DNA of 64,000 bases from Petaurus breviceps papuanus (GCA_028583685.1 JAMXIF010001194.1:23597471-23661470), one strand, 5' to 3'; shown: positions 13,201 to 28,200, counted from the stretch's first letter. Notes: a model not told the origin generated them from the sequence alone. Numbers and translations are program-made.

Positions 13201-16200
13201 TCGCCCTCTGTGAGCATCTTTCTCTTTTCATAAACATGCATGCATACCTTTTGGGAATAAAGATTTTTGCTTTCTCTCCTCAAAAGCAAAAGTCAAAGAA
13301 TTTGTGAGCCTTTGGAGAGCAAGGAATGGTATAAAGTGCACTGGCCTAGGGATCATAAGAGATCAGAGTTCTAGTACAGGCTTGGTCTTTGGGAGAGAGA
13401 GGATGGTCAATGAAACCTTTGGAGATTTCTTTCTTGCCCAGTGGCACAGTAGAAAGAGTGCTGGCTCTGTTAGTCATCATGCAGGTCAGAGAATGTGGGT
13501 TCAAATCCTGCCTTGGACTTTATATGTGATGTTGGGAAAGTCACTTAATCTTTATTGGGACTTATTTTCCTGATCCATAAAATGAGGGTTCTGTGTTGTT
13601 CTAGGTGACCTTAGAGATACATCCCAGATTTAGCTCTCTGATCCTCAGTTATCTAAGGTTTAGGGAAGGTGCAGCAGGATGGGGCTCAATACAGCATGCT
13701 GGGAGTTTCCACCGCTCTTCTGCTGACAATCCTGTCCCTCTGGTTGACAGTCCCAGACACAATTATTTCTTTTTCTCTGACTACTGCAGAAAGACAGAGG
13801 TGGCATTGATAAAGGGTCACACACTCAGCTTGAGGTAGGTAGGTGGTGCAGTGGATAGAGTTCTAGGTCTGGAGTCAGAAGACCTGAGGTCCAGTCCAGG
13901 GTTTAGACACTTACTAGCTATGTGACCTTGGGCAAGTCACTTAACTTTCACTTTGCCTCATCTGTGAAATGGGGATAATAAGAGTACCCACCTTCCAATT
14001 TTGTGGTGAAGATCAAATGAGATAAAATTTGTAAAGCACTTAGCACAATTCTTGGCACAATAATCAACACTATATAAATACTAAGGATTATCATTATTTT
14101 TGTTAATAATAGTAATTGTCAAAGTAAACTCCATGGAACTCAACTGTAAGCAACATGGAAGGCAAGTGTGGTAGAGGAGAAAGGTGACTGGAATTGAATC
14201 CAGAACACCTACCTGGGTTTCAGTCTTAGCTTTGCTACTTACTGTGTGACTTTGAGTAAGGACACTTTAGCTTTTGGGGCCTCCATTTTCTCATCTTCAA
14301 ATGAGGGTCTTGGACTTGCTTCTCCTGAGCCACATCTCAGTTTGAATATTCTGTGACTTTGTGGGTTAAGGTCAGTCAGTCAATCAGTGAGCAAGCAATT
14401 CTAATTTGGGAGACAAGAGGCAAATAACTATGCCCACACAACATATACGTGTGTGTGTATATACATACATATGTATATGTATGTATATATGTATATGTGT
14501 GTATATATATACATATATACATATATATATATACACACACACAACATAAATCAAAGGTAATCTTGGGGGATGCTCTTGGAAGGGGAAAGAGGGACCGAGA
14601 AAAGTCCTTTTGCAAAAGGTGGGATTTCAGCTGAATTTTGAATGAGCCCAGGGAATCCAGGAGGCAAAGGTGAGGAGAGAAAGTATTCTAGGCATGGGAA
14701 ATAAGTAGTCAGGAAGTGGAGTACTACTATGTATGTGAAAGGAATATCTAGGAGGCCAGCATAGCTGGATCATAGAGTATGAGGAAGGGAGTAAAGTATA
14801 GGAATACTGGAAAGGAATGGTGTTGTAAAGGGCTTGAAATACCAAACAGCAGTTTGTATTTGATCCTTGATATGACAGGGAGCTAATAGACATTGAGTAG
14901 GAAGGTGAAATGGTCAGGCCTCCACTTTAGGAAAATCACTTTTGCAGCAGTCAAGGATGGATTGGAGAGTGGGAGACCTGAGGCAGGGTGATCAATGAGA
15001 AAGCTGTTGCAACAGTCCAGGTATGAAGGGATAATGGCCTGAAATGGGGTTAAAGTAGATGTTGTGAGTAGAGAGAAGGGGACATATTCAAGAGATAGAA
15101 GGTGGAAATGATAATTTGTTGTTCCGTCTTTCAGTCATGTCTGACTTTGTGACCCCAGTTAGGATTTTCTTGGCAAAGATGCTGGAGTAGTTTTCCATTT
15201 CCTTCTTCAAAAAAAAAAATGACAATACTTAATTTAAAATGACAGACAATTAGATATGTTGGGGGTGTGAATGACTTCAAGATTGTGAGCCCAGGTAACC
15301 GGGAGGACGTTGGGGCCCTTGGCAGTAACTGGCAAGTGCTTTTAGGGATAAGATAAGGAGGTCTGTTTCAGGCATATTAAGTTTGCAGCACCTACAGGAC
15401 GGCTCGTTTGAGATGTTGGCAGTTGGCAATGTGGGACTGGAGCTAGATGTGGGCTAGATCTGGGAATCGTTGGCATAGAAATGATAATTGAGCCATGAAA
15501 GCTGATGAAATCACTGAGGAAGGCAGTACAGAGAAGGGGAGAGAACCCAGGACAGAGCCCTGGGGGATATATGCCTTTTAGACCAAGCATTTTCTGGTCA
15601 GGATAGTTTTGCTAAGCTCAAGTTTGACCTTGGAAAAGAATTCCTCATCTACAGGATCCATCAAACTATACAATACACTACTGTGTCTGAGGCCATGAGC
15701 CCAACATTGAGTGGAATACAGAGAAGGACAAGATATCTTATTTGCCCTCAGGAATTTCATAATCTGTAAGGGAAGATAAGCCACACATGCAAACTACTTT
15801 TCTGAAATTATTCATCCTACCCAAAAGCACGTACACACCATCCCCTCCTGCTCTTGCTCTAAGAACTGTAAGCAATCAACCGTATAATTGCTTCTGTAAA
15901 GGGGGAGTCAAAGGAGTGTCCATCTCTACGTCTTCCCATGCAAAAACACCCTTTCCTGACCACTAGTCCCTATGTAATTTCCTTCTTTTAGGAATAAGCT
16001 CCTGGACGACACCAACTATCTTCCTTCCTTCCTTTCTCCTTCCCTCCCTCCCTTTCTTCCTCCCTCCCTTTCTTTCTTCCTTCCTTCCTTTTTCCCTCCC
16101 CCTTTTCTTTCCCTTCCCTTCCCTTCCCTTCCCTTCCCTTCCCTTCCCTTCCCTTTCCTTTCCTGACAAACCACCCTAAATGAAGTCACAAAGAGCTGGA

Positions 16201-19200
16201 CATATCTGAAAATGATTCAACAACATGGAAGGAGCAGGGCTCTTAGGCACACCCAGTAATTTCATCCCCAGATTTGCTTTTTGTGCAGGAGTGAAGAATG
16301 CTGATGAGTCTGAGCTGACACACCTGGCCTCCCTACCCCTGGATGTCACAGTTCACAATGTCCAGGATTTCCCTCTCCTTGGCAACCTGACTGACAGGCT
16401 CATCCGACTTCTTTGCTGGAAGATCCAAGAAAGAAGTTGGAGCAGGGACCTAGGTGAGGCTTGTCCAAGCTGTGACCTCACTGTGGAGATGTGGTATCCA
16501 CTAGACAGAGAGAAAGATTGCTCCAGTGGGTGAAGGAGGGAACATTTTTTTCTCCTTTTCCCCTTCATACTTAGCTCCCAGTTCTAGAAATGACCTCCAG
16601 AGGGAGCTGAAGGAATTGTTAATGGAGAAATATTTTGGAGACCCTTTTTTTTCCTGTGTCTGAGGAAGGAGTACATGAAGGGAGTTAGCCCACCTACTTC
16701 CCTCCCCTACACTCACCCACAGGTGTCCCAGCTAATAGATGGCCCCACCCAAGCCCCACCAATTTGATTGTATCGGAGGTGACAGCTACAGGGCTCCGCC
16801 TGGCCTGGACCCCTCCTCTGGAGCCTGCCAGGAAGTACAGGATTGTGTATCATCCCTCCAGAGGTGGCACACCCAGGGAGGTAAGAGGAGCCAGGAGAAC
16901 ATGGATAATCAAAAACTGCAAAAATTTCAAAAGATTCATCTTGGCCTTTGGTTGGAACCATTCACTAGTGGCAAATGGGCTAATGTCAAGTTCACATTTT
17001 GCCTTCTTTTTGAAAGTCCCTCGTTGGTGGATTAGGGAGTATCTGGGCAAAAGAAACAGGGGTTAGGAGGGGAAACCAAGAACTGTGATAATCAAATAAC
17101 TGGATAAGTATCCCTAGTTCATCTATTCTTTGATTATATTCATTTGGTATGGCTAGAGCTAGTCCTAAAGTCTCCAGATTTGGGTTTCATTTGACTGACC
17201 CAAACCTGACCCTAGACTGGCCCCATACTCCTAGCAACAGATATCTACCCTTGGCCTCTGTGTCCTAATCTTGAGCGTAGATTAGCTTCCCAAAAGTTGG
17301 ATTCTCAGGAGTCTTGAGCTCTGATTAATTGAAGTTTGTGGTATAGACTTTTAAAAACTACAGGGCATTAGAACTGGAGGAGTGTTTAGTGATCCTCTAG
17401 TTCTAGCTCCTCCTTTAACAAATTTATAAACTGGGGCCCAGAGATGTTAGATGAGCTAGGACTGGAACCCAAATGTCTTGGCCCCCAGGCCAGTACTTTC
17501 CAACTACACCAGAGGGAGGCCCTCTCTAACACCGTTGTGGTACTGGAGTAAGGCCTCTCTGTCCTCACCTGTCTCTTCCAGGTCACAGTGGAGGGGGCTG
17601 CATCATCTGCCCAGCTGCTGAATTTGACCTCCAACACAGAGTACTTGGTTACAGTGTTTCCTGTCTATAAGGACGGTGTTGGAGAGGGCCTCCGAGACAT
17701 TGTGACTACATGTAGGACGGGAGTAACTCTGTGACTAGGCCCTACCTTTGATTTTAATGAAGCAGATCCAGGGATACTTGAATGTTAAGAAGCTCTTAGC
17801 TTCTTCCCCAGGCTGTGGGAGAGTGAATATAATGCCAGATCTCATAAGGGACTCTGGTTCTATTCTAGAAGTCAGATAGAGCCGGTGTTATCCAGGAGGA
17901 AGGGCCTAGAACTGGGGAGGGGTGGGGGGTGGTGGTCCTACTGGCTTGTTCTGTGACCTTGGACAAGACATAGCACCTAGCTGAGTTTCTGTTTCCCCAC
18001 TTGAAACATTATGAATATGCAGGCAGACCTCACTTCATGCAATGGAGAAGGTATCATGGCATAATGCAAAGAGTACCAGACTTGGAGTCAGTAAACCCAG
18101 ATGTGATGCTAGCTATCTCTGTGGCCATGGGCAAGTCACATGATTTAACCTCAGTTTCCTCATTTTGAAAATGGGGACGCTACTTGTATTGTTGCCCTCA
18201 GAGGGAGGTTATTTGGAAAGGGCTTTAAAAAGCTTAAAACACTATAGAAATGTGAGTTGTTACTGTTGTGCAAATAATGTTCATCACCACCTTTTCACTG
18301 TCCTCCTCCATTCATCCCCTTTGTAAGATTGATTTCCGTTTTTAGATTTTTTTAATCTGGGGCCCACCTGTCTTGCCTCCTTCTAACACTGTGCTATCCT
18401 TGGACAGTACCACTGTCTCCACCAAGCTCACTGACCATTTTCAGCGTGACCCACAGTAGTATCCACTTGACCTGGAAGCCCACAAATAAAGCTACCCAGT
18501 ACTTGGTTCACTGCATTTCATCAGCTTCTCATAGAGAGCAGGAGGTGGAGGAGGAAGAGGAAGGCGGGAAAGAGGTATGTGCAAGCTTGTTTCCTAGGAA
18601 CTCTCACTTGAATTGCTTGCTAGGATCCTGAGGCCAACCAAACCAGTGATTTTTCCAGGGTGGTCCAGACCAGCCCGATCTACAGGAGCATATTGTGGGA
18701 ACAATGGTGGAAAGAAGAGGTTTAGACTTAGTCTTCTTTTTATAAGAGCTGGGACTAGTCTAACCCCCTCATTTTATAGATTAGGAAACTGATGCCCAGA
18801 ATGAGAAATTCACTTGCCTGAGGTTACACAACAAGTTAGTAATAGATAATGGGGAGGATTGCAGCACAGAAGGGGGAGTCCTGGGGTGAGGGTGATGAAT
18901 ACTCAGCTTGATCAAACCTTCCACCACAATAGCACATTGGGGTCTTATACTCCAGGTGAGAGTGGGGGATCCTGCGGTTCTGCTGGAAGATCTGGCTCCT
19001 GGCACAGAATATAGCATTGCTGTGTATGCTCTCTTTGGAGAGGAAGTCAGTGAGCCCCAGAGCATCCGAGTCAAGACTTGTGAGTGAAACCCTGATGACT
19101 CTTCTTTCATAACCCCCCCGTTTTTCATTTTTATTTGTTCTTTTGACTCCACTCCACTTCTCTAAACCTTGGACAGTTTACCTGTCTTTCCTCCATCTTC

Positions 19201-22200
19201 TTAACAGGCATTACCCTCTTACAAAAGGAGAGTTGTCAAACAGTCTTTCATAGGGGAGCATGGAGGGATCCAAACAAGATATTTCTTTTCAGATTTGTCT
19301 CCTTGGTCAAATAAACCCCACAATCTAACATAGCCCTAGTATGTTTACTTAGAAGACACATTCAAAGATATATATTAAAGAAACCCAAACCTCACTGTCC
19401 CTAACTAAGTGCATGGTGTTGAATTTGTAGTGTCCTTGGATCTTCCCAAACACCTGAGCTTCTCTGAGGTCAGTCACAGCTCTGTTCGAGTCCACTGGGA
19501 GGCATCGTCACGAGGGGTGCACATGTATCATGTATCCTATGTTTCACTGGAAGGGAACCAAGCTGGGGAGGTGAGTGTCTAACAGGAAAATATAATCTCA
19601 GTCATGGTTGGGCAAGTCTCAGAGGGTCCTGTAGAGCAACCTGCAGGCCTGCTTGGATTTCTTTCCTCAGCTCTCCACTACTCTGGAATGAGTGATGCTT
19701 TCTTTAATCTAGGTGGGTGACATAGAAAGATAACTCAGTAGGTCACTTTGGGATGGTGGAATGAGAAGCTTGGAGTAGGGGAAGCAGTAGAAAACAGTTC
19801 AGAGAAAGGGAAGGGTGGACTGCTGGTAGCTACCTTAGAAGCTGGGAATTTTTTTTAGCCTAAATATAGTTGTGCCCTAGAAAATGCAACTTGCTAGTTC
19901 TAAACTTGCTGGTTTCCAGTTCCTCTTATGATCACTTTTTTTAATCATCCAAAGCTTCTACCCCACATTCCTGTCTTCCTTTTGTGACACATTCTCATAG
20001 GAGATTGTATACTATTTCCAAGGCTTATTACAAGGAAATGGAATAAATTTAGAATTATCACTATGAGGTTACATGTGACCAACGTGCATGAAAGAAATCT
20101 ACTTAGATGTCCAGATGGCTCTTAAGTTTATGGAATACTAGCTGTTGTCTAGTTTCTTTCAAGCCTATCTGGGGTTAGCCCCTATGTTCTATCTTCTCAG
20201 GAAGATGCCTTCATGTGACTCATCCATTTCAACTACTCTACTCTGTTCCTAGGACTGTCTTTGTCATGGCTTAGCTCCACTCAACTTTTGGCTTTATTTG
20301 TTAATCCTATTGTAGAATTTTACAATCCATGACAAGCCCATAACCAATTAGGAATCACCAGCCCTGTTTGACTAACCCATAATCTCGGTCAGTATACTTC
20401 CATGTACACCTTAGCAAACTAGGTACAACCTCCTATTAGCCACTGGGAGAGGGGCCAAGGGTTAAGTCATCATATATGCAGGTATAATTGCAGGGGTTAA
20501 ATATAGACAAGGGCTTCTGTTAACCTACAAAAGAAAAAATACTCCAAAGAGTAATGGACTTTTTACACAGAGGAATAATACATCTCCAAAGTTATGGAGA
20601 TGTATTCCCATCCATTATAAACCATGTTTTGTGAACTCTTTTATGGGGGAAGGATGTATGTGAACCTTGGACAACATCCAGTGGCCTAGACTCCTGGGAA
20701 TGACCTGATTGACTTTGAGAGGGAAAGTAAATTGTATGGTCCTCAAGTTAGATAGCTGCCCCATCCTCTTTGGGGATGGGAGTGACTGTCTATAGCCTAG
20801 ATTACTGTGGGAGCCTAGAGATTACCATTACCTTGCAGATAGATGTCTCCAGGAATGCCTCTTCTGTCAAGCTGGCTCGACTCTCCTCCTCCACTTCATA
20901 TGCTGTCAGTGTCACATCAATCTACAAAGAGGGTGATTCCTCCACACTTACTGGACGAGTGACAACACGTGAGTGAACACAAAGCTGTGGTGAGGTAGTG
21001 AGATCTTTCCAAGCTACAGGACAAAGTATCTCATAGATAGCATAGCATGAGGAAAAGAACATTGAACTTGGAATCAGGTGAACTGGGTTTATCTGTCATT
21101 AAACACTTGTGTGATCACAGGTAATCATTTCATCTCTTTGAGCCTCAGGTTCCTTATCTTTAAAATGGGGATACTAAATGCTTACTCTTAAACTCCTATA
21201 TAAATATAAGCTTATATGTGTATATATATATGTATGTATATATATATATATATGCTGGCCCTGGGGAGAGAATTTTATGAGAAAAGAACCACAGAACTGC
21301 AGGGATCTAGATTCAGAGATGCTTAATAAATTTTTCCTGAATTAAATTGAAATGCAGAAACAGAACATTAAGATTTTTGGACAAAATTCTAGGAAAAAAA
21401 AAGATTAAAATAAGCTGAGTCTTTATCCCAATCTGTATGGAGTCTCCTGAAATTTAGGGAAAGACAGAGGAAAATGATGACATGACAGGTGTAGATGGAA
21501 AAACTGGAGTCTCACAGATCTATTTAACCCCTTCAGAGAGAGAAGCCTACTTCTGTCTCCTTTCCCTCTACTGACTCCAACTTTGCCCATTACGTGCTCC
21601 TGTTATCCCAGGAGTCTAACGATGATCATGAAATCAGTGAATTGCAAAGTTTTCTTCCAGGCCCTGGGTTCCCAGGCTGCTGTCATTTGAGGGCTGTAGT
21701 ATGAGTTGGGGCCAGATGTCAGGGTACTGTTGAACTCCCCAGCCATCTGCTCTGTACCTACTCATAGGCAGCTGAAAACAGCAAAGAGGGGGTAAGACCA
21801 GTGGACACTGGAATGGCAAAACTCAAGGTCAAGAGTTTTCCTCCTTTTTCTGCCCTTTAGGAAAAGTTCCAGCCCCAAGCCACTTAAAAGTAACTGAACT
21901 TCTGGGGGATGATGTCCGACTGGAGTGGGCTGCTGCTGCAGCTTCTGGTGTGGTGGTCTATCAAATCAAATGGATGCCCTTGGGTGAAGGAAAAGCTTAT
22001 GAGGTACAAGTATAAGATGTGGGGTCCAGGTGGAAAACATTATGAGAACAGAATCTGAAAGATCTGTCTTACAAAGGAGACACAAGAGTTGCCCCTGCCC
22101 CAAACTGTCCAGTGACAGGAGGACCCACTGACAAAGTAGGTAACTCCCTGGAGCTGGCCAGACCCATCTCTGAAGGCTGAGCCCTTTGGCCAAGTATCTT

Positions 22201-25200
22201 TGATCTTAGACTATTGCTTCTCCTTCCCCAGAGAGTCAATAGAGTAGTGTCAGCATCTTTCCCTGGCCTAGACCAAATACACCAGGTTCTCTCAGCACAC
22301 ATGCTCTGCACAGGAGGAATTCAGCCCTAAAAACCAGGTACCTGCAGATCCAACATCTCTTAATTGGATAGAACTCTATGCACGTGCGCGCACGCACGTG
22401 CGCGCACGCATGCACTCGCCCGCGCACACACACACAATTAATCCCAGTGCCTGGGAGAATGTAATCTCTATCCCTTATTCCCTCTTTTTCTCTCACCACA
22501 GATTTCTGTCCCAGGGAACCTAGGCACTGCCACTTTACCTGGTCTAGGGAAGCATGCAGAATATGAGATCTCCATCTTAGCCTATTACAGAGATGGGGCC
22601 CGCAGTGACACAGTATCCCTCCGATATACTCCAAGTAAGTAATGAATTCCCCTTTTTGATCATTGAGGAGAGACTGCCCAAATAACACTAGAACCACAGC
22701 TCAGAGACTATGGTGTATTCATACTTGTATATAAAATATAACCAGAGACCTGTTGGAGCCAGCTCCTAAAGGCATAAAAGCCAGATATTAAATTTCCAGT
22801 GTGAGTATTTATACCTCCAAAATGGGCAAATGTTGCAAATCAGTACTTGATTTATTGTTTTGTTAATTGTCCAGACTTGATAAAGTGATAGAGAAAATGT
22901 TAATAATGCAGACTAAACTTAAAAGTACATCATGAATGCATATTTTTATAGAGTTGGTTGTTAAACTTTTACTAGCATGCCCCAGAATATACCAACCACC
23001 CCATGGTCATGGTGTGATGATCACCATTCTGTTATGTACTCCATTATACACACTAGTGGAAAAAGAGTAGGGATATGGATAATACAATACCTAGGAGAAT
23101 CTCCATCATACACTCTCTTTTGATGATTGTGTAGTAATATAAACCAAGGTATGCTGGTAAATATTTAACAATCAAAATATATACTGAAAAAATATACTCT
23201 TGACACACTTTTAAGCTTAATCTGCATTATTAACCATCAATAGGGCAATACACTTAGCCTTGTACAGTATTTGCTAACTTTTGAGGTATAAATGCTCATA
23301 CTGAAAATTAAATAATGGACCTCCAGAGCTGATTTGAACTGGCTCCAGCACATCCTTGAATATAATAATTATTGCTGTTGGACTTTGGGAGAGGCTATAT
23401 GACCTCCCCTTCTCCTATACCAACCCTGCCTTAATCCCCAGTGACTCAGATAGCAAATTGAATGAATTTGCTATCTGATTTTTGGAAAAGTACAGGCAGA
23501 TGTTTGAAAAGAAGGCTCTGATATTTTCTAGATGTGGTGGGAAAGTCAGTCTCAGGTTAAAATTAGTTTGTCAATTAATGAAATACTATACACAAATAAT
23601 AAAATTTTGATTGCATCTTGGCAGAAAGTTTTGTCACTTACTCACTGCTTGACCTTGAGAAAGTCCCTTCCTTTCTTGGGGCTTCAGTTTCTTTCTCTGT
23701 TAAATGTGGGGTTTGTTTAGATCATCTCTATGGTCTCTTCCAGCTCTAAAGTTCAATGTTTTCCAAAAGGATCTTGTATAGTTTAGGAGGCCAAAAGGCT
23801 AATTTGTTCTAGGGCACTTAATTTACAATCTGGACTTTGCTCTAATGAATATGGCTGGTTTAAGGTCAGATTTTCCACTTAACCTGAGCATCAGGTGAAG
23901 CTTTCCCTGAACATGTAAGTGCTTACTCACACAGGGCACTTAGGAAAATAAGAAGAACCACTTTATCTGAAGACTGGTTCTTAGTCACTGGAGATGACAG
24001 AAGATGTTTAAAGACCTTCTCCCCTCAAAGGTTCTCTTAATTAATATTCTCTGCTTAATGGCTTCACTGGCCATGGAATGGATGTAGCACATGTGTAACC
24101 TGCCATCCTCTGACCCCTCTATTCCTTGGTCCCTGGAGGAAAAAATAATTGCAGTGGTTTTTCAGGAAAATCCCTTTGTCTGGGAGCCTAAAGGCACTAC
24201 TGGTACTGGGGAGACAGAACCCTGATTCCAGCCTATGACACACAGGCTAGCCCATCAACTACAAGGGTTAAGACACTTCATTTTGTGTAAGTTCAGGTGG
24301 GTGGGCCAGGCACGTAATAATAGCAGGAGAGTCTCTCCAGAGATTGCCCTGGGATGGTTGGAGGTATTTGGAGATTTCTATATCACTGCTGGGAGTTTTG
24401 TGTCTTGTAATAAAATCACTTAAGGGCCAAGTTTATACATTCATTCATCAAGCACATACTGTATACAAAGCCCTGAGCTAAGAACCAAGATGGGTACAGA
24501 AAGGGAAAAAAATATAATCCTAGCCTTCTGGGAACTTGTCTATATATGTCACTTATCAAAAATCACACAGAGAGTTTGTCACAGAGCTAGAATTAGCACC
24601 TAAGTCAAGTTCTGCCATTAATTTTATGTGTGACTTTAAACAAATTGTTTCTGAGACTCCATTTTCCTATCTGCAAAATTATTACCTTTAAGGTCCCTCC
24701 TAGAGCTAACATTCTATGAGTCTATGAGTCTGGTTGGGAGGACAGGACACAGACATGTGAGAGTTAAAGTAACGTACTTCCAGTCATCCAGTTACAAAAT
24801 CTCACTGCCTTTCTTGACTCTTCCCTGCCACTTATTTTCTACAACTAATGAAATATTTCGAATATCGTTGATTCTATCTCCACATCATCTGTTCCCTACT
24901 CAGATGACCATCACCCTAATTCAGTCCCTAATCACCTCCTGCTTATATAATGGCTCCCCTAATTAGATTCCTAGATTTCTGATATGCAACAGAGTATGGA
25001 TTGATTCTTTGCTGCTTGTGCTAATTTTGGCCTAACAATTAACCCCAAGAAAATAGAGGTTCTCCACCAGCCAGTGCTGCACCATCCATATGTGGAACCA
25101 TCAGTTAGAGCAAATGGGGAAATTTTATATACTGTAGATAAGTTCATTTACCTTGGCAGTATACTTTCCAAGGATGTACACATAGATGATGAGGCTGACA

Positions 25201-28200
25201 TAAGCATTGCCAGAGCTAGCACAGTGTTTGGGAGGCTCCAGAGGAAAATGTGGGGGAGAAGAGGTATTAGGCTACTTACTACACTAATGATTTGAGGGAG
25301 AGGGAGAAGGAAAGTATTAACAATTATGAGCATCAAGAAAGGCTTCTACAGAGCCATTGTTCTGACTTCATTGTTGTGTACCTGTGTAACATGGACGATA
25401 TACCAACACCATGCCAGGAAAGTGAATCGCTTTCATTTGAATTGCCTTAGAAAGATTCTAAAGACCAACTGGCAAGATGAGGTACTGGACACTGAGGTCT
25501 GTTCTCAAGCTGAAATGACAAGCAAACTCTATGGCAGAAAGTGCAATTCCGGGCTGGCCATGTTGTTCAAATGCTAAACATAAATTTGTCTAAAAATCTA
25601 TTATATGGAGAACACACCCACACAAGGCAGGCACTCATATGGAGGTCAGAAGATACAAGGTACAAGATACAAGGACACAGCTATAGGGACACTCTCAAAG
25701 TCTTTCTGAAGAGCTTTGGAATTAATTATGAGACATGGGAGACACAGGACCACCCAGCATGCTGTGCTTTCATCAAAGAAGGAAGGTGCTGTACTCTATG
25801 AACAAAGCAAAAGTGCAATAGCTCCAAAGAAATGTGAGATGTGCAAATTTAGAGCCATCTCTATTCCAAATGTTCATATGGACTATTTGTACCTAACATG
25901 TGGTAGAGCCTTGATCTGATCAGTCATAGTGGGGCACAGCTGGTCCTTTTCTAGCATGAAGGACAATCGCCTAATGAGATTCCAATCCATTTTCCACCTA
26001 GTTGCTGATGACATCTTCCTAAAGCACAAGTCTGACCATCTCACTCTGCTCAAGAAGCTTTGGCAGTTTCCTGTTGGCTCTAGGATAAATACACACTCCT
26101 CTGTTTGCCCCTTCACAGTTAGAATCAGGGATAAGACTATACAATTGGAATTAGGCAGAATAATTGCCAAATACTTCTCAACCCTTCCTATCAAAAGTCT
26201 TGGATAAACTCATTCACCAAACAGCATGAATTAAATGTGAGACCCTTCTTTTGCATTGAAAAATAGGAGATGGAAGAGGGAAATACTTAATGAAAATGAA
26301 TGAATAATGGCAATATTTGCCTTATTAAAAATCCTTCATGCACTCTGCATTCCAGTCAAACCAGTTTACCTCCTTGCCTGCTGTTTCCTGAACCCAACAT
26401 TGCATTTCTGACTTCATGCCTGTAACGAACTCCCTTCTTTCTCACCTTTACTTCTGGGTACCTTAGCTACCTTCAATGCTGAGCTCATGTGTCATCTCCA
26501 TAGGAAACCTTTCTTGATCCTCATAATTGTTAATACTCTCTCCTTCTCCCTCTCCCTCAATTCATCAAGAATATATTAATCAGGCAGTATAATGTCATGA
26601 TTACAGAGCTGGCCTCAAACTGGGAAGACCAAGGTTCCAGGTCTGCCTCTGACACATACTGGCTGAGACTCTGGGGAAGACAATTAACCTCTCTGCTCTA
26701 GGTAGCTCTGAAAGTAGGATGTAAATTGCATAGGAAGCATAGACCTGACCATAGGGAATACGATCAGCTGAGTGTTAGTGTACCAAAGAAGTAACACGTT
26801 CAGTCCATTTACCATTTTTATCTTCTCCTTTATTATATCTCCCAATAAAGTGTAAGCTCCTTGAGAGCAGGAACTATTTCATTTTTGTCTGATTCCCAGG
26901 TGCTTAGAACAACATCCTACCTACACATACTAAGTGATTAATAAATGTTTGTGGAATTTGATTGAATCAGAATATCACAACAATATATGATTAAGTGAAG
27001 GGGTGATCATAATGGGCGGGAGTAATCAGAAAAGAACTCACGGAGAGGGGACTTAAGTTTTAGGGGACTTAAGTTTTAGTTTGTGGGATGGCAATAGGCA
27101 TGAAGAAGCGCATTCTAGGTGGAAGGAACTGCATGAACAGAATGGCACAGAGGCAGAAACAAGCAGTTCAAAGGATAACCTAATAGATTTTCTTAAATCA
27201 AGGTAAAAACAGTTTTCTTTTTCCCTGCCCCCCACTATCCTACTTCCTGTGTAGTCCACATCTCACTGTCCCATGCTCTTTCCATAAGATTGATAAAATG
27301 AGCCCATGTCCCTTAGTGACCTTTGCCATCTCTAGGCAGCCCCATCCTCCTTTTCCAAGGCACTGTATTCTCTGCTACAGTGAGCAGGAATCCACCCTTG
27401 AACCTTGTACTAGCCTCAGAGACTCCCAGCAGCCTCCGGATCCTCTGGACACCCCCTAATGACAACGTTCTGCACTACAGACTCACCTATGCCCTGGCCT
27501 CTGGCTCTGGCCCTGAGAAAACAGTTAAGTCCAGGACTGAATTCAACTGAGGTACCATTAGGGTGGCCAGTTCATTCTACTTTATAGAGCCCCTTTATAC
27601 TGAATCCTAAGATAGGAGATAGATGGTATCTCATAGGGGGTGGGGAAGAGACGTGTGGGATGGGGAACAGATGTGGGGAGAAATGGAGATACTGCCCTGT
27701 CCTTGATGATAGGTATAACTAGTCTGTGGAAAGAGAAACAGTCCTACCCTGGGGGGTGGAGGTGGGGACTAGTCTGAAGAAAGAGTCACAGTTCTGCCCT
27801 GGGGTGGAGTGAGTGGGGTAGGGATTAGTTTGAGGAAGAAAACATAGCTCTACCTTTAGGGAGTCCTTAATGTGAGGGAGAAAGTGCATAACTGAACAAA
27901 GAGAACATTTTCAAAGCAATATATAAATTAGTAATGATGAACAGAATGGAGAGAGACATGTCCTTGCTTGGATGACAGAAATTCTTTCTGCTGGTCCCTG
28001 TAGATCATAGTTCCTGGCCCAGAGAACCATGTGACACTTCCTTTCCTGCTCCCTGGAACCAAATACAAGGTTATGGTTTCAGCTGTCTACAGTCTGGGAG
28101 AGAGCAATGTCATTTCTGCCATAGGAAGGACTGGTAAGTGCACTAACCTTATTTCCAGGCAGAGTGATCAGTGGCTGATGAGCAGTAATCAATCCTGGCA

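Noticed and set aside
22236-22697. A 153-codon minus-strand open frame with [12 protein letters not shown] repeats
   Set aside because: It is antisense to a real FN3 exon and translates the alternating CG/CA tract.
25850-25950. A Cys-containing TCGRALI motif, considered as a host zinc-finger exon
   Set aside because: It is the usual C-terminal motif of RTE-type LINEs and follows RTE reverse-transcriptase sequence in order.
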